Shown here in pieces: positions 56,902 through 64,000 of a DNA stretch of 64,000 nucleotides. The notes under the pieces are model-generated. The model was not told where the DNA came from. It was given only the letters and a program-made list of their open reading frames with translations, and did no database searches. Origin of the DNA: Megalobrama amblycephala (lineage: Eukaryota > Chordata > Actinopteri > Cypriniformes > Xenocyprididae); assembly GCF_018812025.1 (NCBI RefSeq), contig NC_063054.1, positions 24,735,142 to 24,799,141 of the forward strand, given 5' to 3'. A program made the translations under genes and the position numbers. The stretch's first letter is position 1; every line of letters begins with the position of its first letter.

Positions 56902-57480
56902 ACTGGAGTAATCGAAGTGGAAATAAACTGCCTGAGTGTTTAATAATATTAAAAGTATTTATTGGGTAGGGTTAGGGGATGGTGTTGGGTGGGTTTTTAT
57001 TCTCCCAATAAGGCAGTATCCATTTAATAATTTTAATAAATATAATCATTTACAGTGCAAATAGCTGTAGATGCTATTTACAAAAGTGAAGCAATACATA
57101 AAGCAATACATTGTATTTACACCAAGTGATGATGGCAGCATTTTTTGTTTCGATATTAGCCACTAGAGAGCAGAATAAGACAAGGAAATCAGTTAACGAA
57201 CGCATTGTAGTTATGTTGACCTACTGTTACAAGTTGGTGCTCCAAAATCCCAGAGGTTTATCACGGGAATTTGCATTCATCTCAGGCTAACGAATTGTAC
57301 AAGTTTGAGTACTTTCAGTTTGAGGCGCAATGCTGCTTTGTCCGATGACTGAATCCTTTTAGTCTGAGGCGTGATGCCTTTTTGTTGTATGATTGAGGTT
57401 GAGAATGTCCTAATATGTACACCGTACATATGATATAAATATTGTGTGTATGTGTGATACATTGTGTGATACATTGTGTG
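56902..57480. other. No gene recognised
   Basis: Flank of the LINE 5' end. Contains the phrase TTGGGTAGGGTTAGGGGATG, common in fish repeats, and short TG-rich stretches. No convincing frame. Confidence 0.4.
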
Positions 57481-59018
57481 ATATGTAGGTTCTAAAACAC
57501 GATTGCGCCACCCAGTGGCCGTTTTCTTTCAAACTTCGCACAGACCTCTAGGGCCACGAGTCAAACAGGCCCACAGAGTTTCGTCCCGATTGGACACTGT
57601 TAACCTGCTCTAAGATGTGCTCAAATTTTATAGGCCGATGGCAGCCATGTCTTTCAAAATACACAAATGTCTTCATAAATCATCAAGGCAACTTGGATAA
57701 AGACAGTGCATGCCAATTTTCAAGTCATTTGGACTAACAGTTGTGTAGTTATAGCTGTTTATATGATGTTTTTTTGTATTATAGCGCCACCAGGTGGTAA
57801 ATCTCTGAATTTTTTTGACCAAAGAATTAACTCATACATGAGTATGACAGTTTGGTGACAATATCTCATTTTGTTTAAGAGTTATAACCACTGGTGTTAA
57901 AGTGGCCTTGCCTACTTCGAACATTTTGGCATCATATCACATTTTGTCCGTATTGAGCCAAGGATTTCAGTGATATAAGACACTTGAGTCTACGACAAAT
58001 GGTCTAGGAGTTATTAGCAGTTACGGGTTGTTGATCGCTGTAGCGCCCCCTATTGGCCAATCGCGCCTCAGATTGAGACCAACCACGTTTTTGTATGACC
58101 ACAGAATGAACTCGTACACGAGTATGACAAGTTTGGTGAAAACATCTAATTTCGTTCAAGAGTTACAACCATTTATGTGAAAGTGGCCCTGCCTACTTCG
58201 AATGTTAGGCGTCCTATCACGAGAGTGAATCACCGATTGAAATTCTTTTGATAACTTTTTGCCAGGAAAGTCTCTAGATCAGTGGTCCCAACCACGTTCC
58301 CAGACGCCCCCCAACACTGCACATTTTGGATCTCTCCTTTGTCTGATACACCCATTTCAGGTCTTGGAGTCTCTACTAATGAGCTGATGATTTGAATCAG
58401 GTGTGTTTGATTAAGGAGACATGGAAAACATGCAGTGTTGGGGGGCCTCCAGGAATGTGGTTGGGAACCTCTGCTCTAGATTATGTATATCAAGTTTGGA
58501 GTGAATCGGACAAATGGCCTATGAGGAGTTCGAAAAAACATATTTTTCAGAAAATTCAAAATGGAATGTCTTGAGCTAAGGATTCCAATGATTTTAGACA
58601 CTTGAGTCTACGACAAGCGGTCTAGAAGTTATGAGCATTTTTACATTGTTGATCGCTGTGGTGCCCCCTATTGGCCAATCAGGGTCATACCTTGTCAGGC
58701 TCTCCCCAAATTGAGACCTACCACCTGGCCAGGTTTCAAGTGTCTAGGCCTTACGGTTTGGTCTGCACGATCAGTTATACGGCAGAATAATAATAAAAAT
58801 CTTAACAATTACAATAGCGTTTCAGCGCTATGTGCTTGAACCCCTAATAATAACAATCCTAACAATTACAATAGGGTTTCAGCGCTATGAGCTTGAACCC
58901 CTAAAAATCTTAATTACAATAAGGTTTCAGTGCTACGCGCTTGAACCCCTAATAACCTTCAGGAAAACAATAGGGCCTTTCGCCCTTTCAGGGCTTTGGA
59001 ACTAATAATAATAATAAT

Positions 59019-59063
<45 letters not shown>

Positions 59064-59200
59064 CCTAAGGAAAACAATAGGGCCTTAGACCCTTTCAGGG
59101 CTTGGGCCCTAATAATCCTTAGGGGATCAAGATAATAAATAATTAAAAATAAACAGAGCAATTCCAAGAGGGTCCTCGCAACTTGGTGCTCAGGCCCTAA
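57481..59200. repeat. Unclassified fish repeat, same family as 493-1975 and 7920-9296
   Basis: Contains GCGCCACC blocks (57505, 57783, 58040-58050), a duplicated sub-block (57800-57960 against 58085-58215 with AGTATGACA and GTGGCCTTGCC-like phrases), three units around GGTTTCAGCGCTATG...CTTGAACCCCTAA (58815-58955), and reversed GGGCC hairpin units with an (ATA)n run (58970-59115). It ends with GGTCCTCGCAACTTGGTGCT near 59171. No coding potential. Confidence 0.55.
58280..58473. mobile_element. hAT MITE with 8-bp duplication CTCTAGAT
   Basis: Left end CAGTGGTCCCAACCACGTTC, right end (inverted) CAGAGGTTCCCAACCACATT. CTCTAGAT is duplicated exactly (58272-58279 and 58474-58481). 194 bp, non-coding. 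Confidence 0.9.
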
Positions 59201-59204
59201 TTAA

Positions 59205-62151
59205 CACTCTGAGGTCTGAGCTATCGCCGGCGATACCACCGCGTTTTTTTTCTTACCAGTGTGAAAGAGACTCAAAATACTCTGTCAATGTTGCACATAC
59301 AATTAAGAGTTATACACCATTTTAATCTGTGGAATATCTTCTTTTATTTGTGTACACTCAGAGTAAAAACAAAATGTTGTGCTTTTTGCAAAATAAAGAA
59401 AACTAACATGATGCGTGATCTCTCGTCTCCCTCTGAACGAAGTCCAATCTGATAGTTCTCAGAAAATGAACTGTAACTTAGTGAATACTAATCACAAAAA
59501 AATTAGACTTATGTCTAAAAACACGTTGAAATGTCAGGTTTCGAAAACAAATATTCTCTGTTTATGTAATCTGTATGAAAAGAGAGCCATGTCAGAAATC
59601 TGTGATTCAGCTCATTATCCGCTAATGCGGCCACGCCCACGGAGGGAGTGCTATTCAGATGCAAATTCAGTCAATACATGCATACATCGTCTCAATCGTG
59701 TATTTATTGTCTTGAAAAGTGTTTCGAATAGCCATAGTTAGCGATCTCTGGCCTCTGTTAGTTCGGTTAGTTCCTGGATTGCCTATTCTTCTTTAGCAGG
59801 CATTTGTGGACTAAAGGTGCACAGAGCGCCCTCCGGCTGCAAGTATGAATTGAAAACACAGTATCCAGCGCTCATAGTAATGACAATAAATCCTGAATAA
59901 ATATTACTCCTCTGTATAGAAAATTGACAAACATATGAGAATCCATCAATATTTCTCTAAATGTGCATGCTTTTAATCTAAAAGCCTATATGAAATTCCA
60001 CAGAGGTAACATAATTGTTCAGACACTTTGCATCACACAAATACATTATATTTTGAAGAATATAATAGAATACCATTATTTTAACCCTCTTGAGTCTGAG
60101 GCTGATTTGGGGCCTGGAGAAGTTTTGACATGCCCTGACATTTGTGCTTTTTTCATTTGTTCATAAACACATTAATGACAAGTGTCATTACACTGTATTC
60201 AACACAAACTAGGCTACAATAATATGTAAGGAACATGTATGTACATGTTTTTGTTTTTGAAGGAATAATGTTTATGCATGGTTATTGAAAAAACAAAAAA
60301 CTTAAGTCACTGAAATAAGGCCAAAAAAAGTATATTAAATCTGTGTTCATAAGACTTCTGGGTATTGGAGGTTGTAGACTAGAGTTTTTGCTTCAGAATT
60401 ATGTAAAAATTATGCTGCCTACTCCTTCATATAAAACAATATATTGATTTAGTTTTTGTAAGTCACTTTTTGTCAAGAAACACAGTATGCATGGAGGCGT
60501 GAATGATCATGAATAATGGGCCATTTAGACCTGAGAAGACAAAAGAATCAAATAGTAATGACCTGAAATGACTTGCATATTAATGAGGCCTTTCAGTCAG
60601 GTAGGGTGTGAAAAAACCATCTGTAATCATGTCTCAGCTCAATTTAAAATAATGGTATTCTATTATATTCTTTAAAATATAATGTATTTCTGTGATGCAA
60701 AGAGTCTGAACAATTGTTACCTCTGTGGCATTTCATATAGGCTTTTAGCTTAAAGCATGCACATTTGGAGAAATATTGATGGATTCTTATGTTTATGTCA
60801 AATTTCTATACAGAGGAGTAATATTTATTCTATATTTATTCTATATATCATCACTATGAGTGCTGGATACAATTCATACTTGCAGCCGGAGGGCGCTCTG
60901 TACACCTTTAGGCCATAAATCCATATAAAGAAGAAGAAGAACCAGGAACTAACTGCATGTCTTCTAGAGTTCGCTAACCATGGCTTTACCATCCAAATAA
61001 ACACTTTTCAAGACAATAAATACACGATTGAGACGATGTATGCATGTATTGCCTCTGAATTTGCGTCTGAATAGCACTCGCTCCGTGGATGTGGCCGCGG
61101 CCGCATTAGCGAATAATGAGCTGAATCACGGGCTTCTGACATGGCTCTCTTTTCATACAGATTACATAAACACAAAATGTTTGTTTTCGATTTGACTTGC
61201 ACGATTTAATACCTGACATTTCAACGTTTCTTTAGACATAAGTTTAATTTTTTTGTCATTCGTATTCACTAAGTTACAGTTCATTTTCTGAGAACTATCA
61301 GATTGGACTTTGTTCAAAGGGAGACGAGAGATCACGCATCATGTTAGTTTTCTTTATTTTACAAAAAGCACAGCATTTAGTTTTTACTCTGAGTATACAC
61401 AAATGAAAGAAGATATTCAACAGATTAAAATGGTGTATAACTCTTAATTGTATGTGCAACATTGACGGAGTATTTTGAGTCTCTTTCACACTGGTAAGAA
61501 AAAAAACGCGGTGGTATCGCCGGCGATACCCTCAGACCTCAGAGTGTTAAATTGTAATAATATTTCACAGTATTGCTGTTTTTTCTGTATGTTTGATATA
61601 CACCACATGATCACAGAGGGTTTTTTCACAGCCTACCTGACTGTAAGAGCTCATTATTATGCAAGTCATTTCAGGTCATCATTATGTGATTATTTTGTCT
61701 TCTCAGGTGAGAATCACCCATTGTTCATGATGATTCACGCCTCCACGCATACTGTTTCTTGACCAAAGATGTTTTAGAAAATTTAAATCTCTCTATTGTT
61801 TTATATGAAAGAGTAGTCAGCATAATTTTTACATAATTTTGAAGCAAAAACTCTAGTCTGCAACCTCCAATACCCAGAAGTCTTGTGAACACATATATAA
61901 TATTATTTTTTTGGCTTATGTCAGTGACTTAAGTTTTTTGTTTTTTCAATAACCACGCATAAACGTTATTCCTTCAAAAACACAAACCTGTACATACATG
62001 TTCCTCACATATTATGGTAGCCTAGTTTGTGCTGAATACAGTGTAATAACACTTTTGTCATTAATATGTTTATGAACAACTGAAAAAAGCACAAATGTCA
62101 GGGCATGTCAAAACTTCTCCAGGCCCCAAATCAGCCTCAGACTCCAGAGGG
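59205..62151 (+). mobile_element. piggyBac-like MITE, copy E (host of copy F)
   Basis: TTAA at 59201-59204 and 62152-62155. Left end CACTCTGAGGTCTGAG with the palindrome-like CTATCGCCGGCGATACC; right end AGACTCCAGAGGG. The element is interrupted at TTAA (60081-60084) by another copy of the same family and resumes at 61551 (ATTGTAATAATATTTCAC), as the uninterrupted copy G shows at 49219-49236. Confidence 0.9.
60085..61546 (-). mobile_element. piggyBac-like MITE, copy F, nested in copy E
   Basis: 1462 bp in reverse orientation, between TTAA at 60081-60084 and 61547-61550. Its right terminus is CCCTCTTGAGTCTGAGG at the left, and its left terminus with GGTATCGCCGGCGATACC is at 61515-61532. A family member has transposed into a resident member. 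Confidence 0.9.
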
Positions 62152-62155
62152 TTAA

Positions 62156-62459
62156 AAAAAAAGGAATTCAGCTATAATCAATTTTTAAACCCAAGGCCTA
62201 CATTATAAACCTAAGTAGAGTATATGCATTCATCTCTGTTGTGCTCAGGTCCCAAGTCATGTATAATTATTTACTTTTTGTATTAGCATTTAAAGAGATT
62301 TAATTTACAACTAATTTAATAATTTAAATGATTCATTTTATTTATAATTAATTTTTTAGCACTTGGGTATGGCAATATATGTCTGCCTGTGCGGCACAAA
62401 CACCCGTGGCTTAGTCTGTTTGTTTTTTTTGTTTTTGTTTTTGTTTTGTTTTTTGGAGA
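62156..62459. other. No gene recognised
   Basis: A-run and AT-rich DNA followed by a poly-T/G stretch (62417-62455). Nothing assignable. Confidence 0.4.
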
Positions 62460-63650
62460 GACTACGAGCATGCAGTAGTTTTTGTTACGCCATTTTCTCT
62501 CTGCTGCCCTGAGTTTGGTCCGGTGTTCACAAAGAACATCAGATAACAAGGGGCTAGAGGGAGTAGTATGCGTTGGCCTGGAAGAGAGAGGACAGATTTT
62601 TGTCTAGACAAGAAGTTAAAGTGAAACATAAACTGTCCATTGCAGTATTCACATCCAGAATTGTGTGAGTGAGGGAAGACAGGATGACACAACAGAGGAA
62701 AGATGGGAGGGAGAGAGTGAGCACATATTTCATCTGAAAGCCACTGGTAGAGGAGTACTAACACAAGTACTAAGTTGTAAATTAAAAGTAATGAAAAAGT
62801 GATCAGAAATGTCCAGAGAATTTACCAAAATGTTGTCTGTGATACAGTTGGTTGTGTAAATTAGGTCAAGTTGGTTGCCAGATTTTTGAGTACCTGTGGT
62901 GATGACCCATTTGTAATCAAAGGAGGCTAGGACAGAGTGCAAGTCTGTAGCATAAGGCTTCACCAGATGAATGTTGAAGTCACCAAAGATTACAAGTGAG
63001 CTGCCATTTTCAGGGAATGAGGACAGCAGCATATCCAGCTCATGTACAAAGGTACCCAGTTGACCTCGAGGGCGATATATTACAACAATATGGAGTTTAA
63101 CAGGAGTTGTTACCATAATAGCATTAAATTCAAACTAATTGTTTTTGCATAGCGAGGAGTGAGTTGACAATTTCCAATTGTTAGAAATGAGAAGACCAGT
63201 GCCTTCACCCCTCCCAGACTGATGAGGGGTGTGAGAGAAAGAGAAGCTATTAGAGAAAGCAGCTGGGGTTGCTGAGCCATATGGACAAATCCAGGTCTCA
63301 GTCATACCCAAGATATTGAAAGTGGATAGTTGCAAAGGTTTAGAGTTGCAAAGGCTGGAATGAAGTCTGCTTTGTTGACTGCAGACTGACAATTCCAGAA
63401 ACCCATCCCATAGAAACAAAAGAGGTTCATTAGAAGAAGTGCAAATAGGAAGCAAATTAGCAGTATTGCACTGCTTTTTGTGTGTGATGGAAGAGTGTTG
63501 TTGAGAGACAACAGGAATGTACTGAAATTGAATGAGAAAAAAAAAGGTAAAAGGAAAGTAATAAGGAAAGTACTTATGTTCCTTGTCAGTGTCCTTACTT
63601 GGAGTCGTGCAGGTAGAGTTGCAGGTCTTACACTAGGGCTGAACACTAGG
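62460..63650 (-). pseudogene. LINE endonuclease-region fragment, second L2/CR1-type LINE
   Basis: Minus-strand pieces in order: 63455-63135 with GMTETWICPYGSATPAAFSN and SGRGEGTGLLISNNWK, then 63116-62730 with VVIYRPRGQLG, VIFGDFNIHL, KSGNQLDLIYT and LDISDHFFITF. A degenerate part follows to 62460 with LSDVLCEHRTKLRAAERKWR. GDFN and SDH are the endonuclease motifs, and the last phrase is the start of the linker before the reverse transcriptase. The reverse transcriptase is absent and several frame changes are present. It differs in sequence from the LINE at 38514-56901, so it is another subfamily. Confidence 0.8.
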
Positions 63651-63795
63651 ACTTGACGCTTCTGGAAACTTCAGTGCGCAAACACCAAAGAAATATACAC
63701 CTTAACAACACTACAGTGGAAGCAGCTGTGATAGCCCGGTAAGCCCACAAATGTCTGAAATCGAAACTACTGTGGGACAGTTCGCCACTTAAAGG
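63651..63795. other. Unassigned spacer
   Basis: 145 bp between LINE fragment and next repeat, nothing recognised. Confidence 0.4.
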
Positions 63796-64000
63796 GATAG
63801 TTCACCCTCAAGCTATCCTAGGTATACTGTATATGACTATCTTCTTTCAGACGAACACAATCAGAGAAATATTTAAAAAATATCTTTAGTCTTTTAAGGT
63901 TTATAATGGTTGTGAATGGGGGTCCACATTTTAAAACAAAACTAAAATGCATCCATCCATAATCAAAGTAATCCATATGGCTCCAGTGGGTTAATAAAGG
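63796..64000. mobile_element. Start of a fish DNA-transposon repeat (cut by window end)
   Basis: Begins TTAAAGGGATAGTTCACCC (about 63789-63807), the well-known start of an abundant fish non-autonomous repeat. It continues with ATCCATATGGCTCCAGTGGG near the window end. Its far end lies outside. Confidence 0.6.

Overview
The window looks like teleost fish DNA, most probably from a cyprinid. It is AT-rich, has long (AT)n and (GT)n runs, split exons of a vertebrate gene, and many fish-type repeats: TTAA-flanked piggyBac-like MITEs, hAT and PIF/Harbinger-like derivatives, L1 and L2/CR1-clade LINEs and LTR retroelements. No bacterial gene, CRISPR array or RNA gene was seen. The only recognisable host gene is a four-exon internal piece of an mthfsd-like gene (methenyltetrahydrofolate synthetase domain containing) at 17368-18084 on the + strand. 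Almost everything else is transposable-element DNA.

Layout. 1-9296: end of a piggyBac-like MITE, two blocks of an unclassified fish repeat, microsatellites and unassigned DNA. 9297-11131: fragment of an LTR element (copy 3, minus strand) carrying a TA-flanked MITE. 11132-17250: unassigned DNA, a nested pair of DNA transposons (13157-15058 and 13268-14208) and a hAT-type foldback element with an 8-bp target duplication (15146-16175). 17250-18084: mthfsd exons. 18861-25532: full-length L1 on the minus strand with a perfect 16-bp target duplication, split by a Harbinger-derived MITE. 26180-30100: piggyBac-like MITEs, one with a Harbinger-like element inside. 30300-33300: a hAT element holding a second DNA transposon. 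34108-38513: pieces of a + strand LINE around a decayed copy (copy 1) of the same LTR family.

38514-56901 is one L2/CR1-type LINE on the minus strand that has served as a landing pad. A retrovirus-like element with gag and env but no pol (39476-51375) sits inside it, flanked by ACAC duplications. That element's 3' LTR holds a young gag-only LTR element (39494-43408, CTCC duplications), and its gag holds a piggyBac-like MITE (48311-49834). The LINE's reverse transcriptase region also holds a 2.2-kb hAT-like element (51850-54004). 57481-64000: an unclassified repeat with a small hAT MITE in it, a piggyBac-like MITE inserted into a copy of itself (59205-62151 and 60085-61546), a LINE endonuclease fragment, and the start of another fish repeat.

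The most notable item is the gag-only LTR family, seen three times. Two copies have the same layout (LTR, tRNA-His-like primer site, leader with nine or ten small stem-loops, gag with zinc knuckle, about 1 kb without a long frame, polypurine tract, LTR) and neither has pol. In the youngest copy the gag frame is open and the two LTRs differ, by eye, at one position in 429. This suggests a family moved in trans by another element's enzymes.
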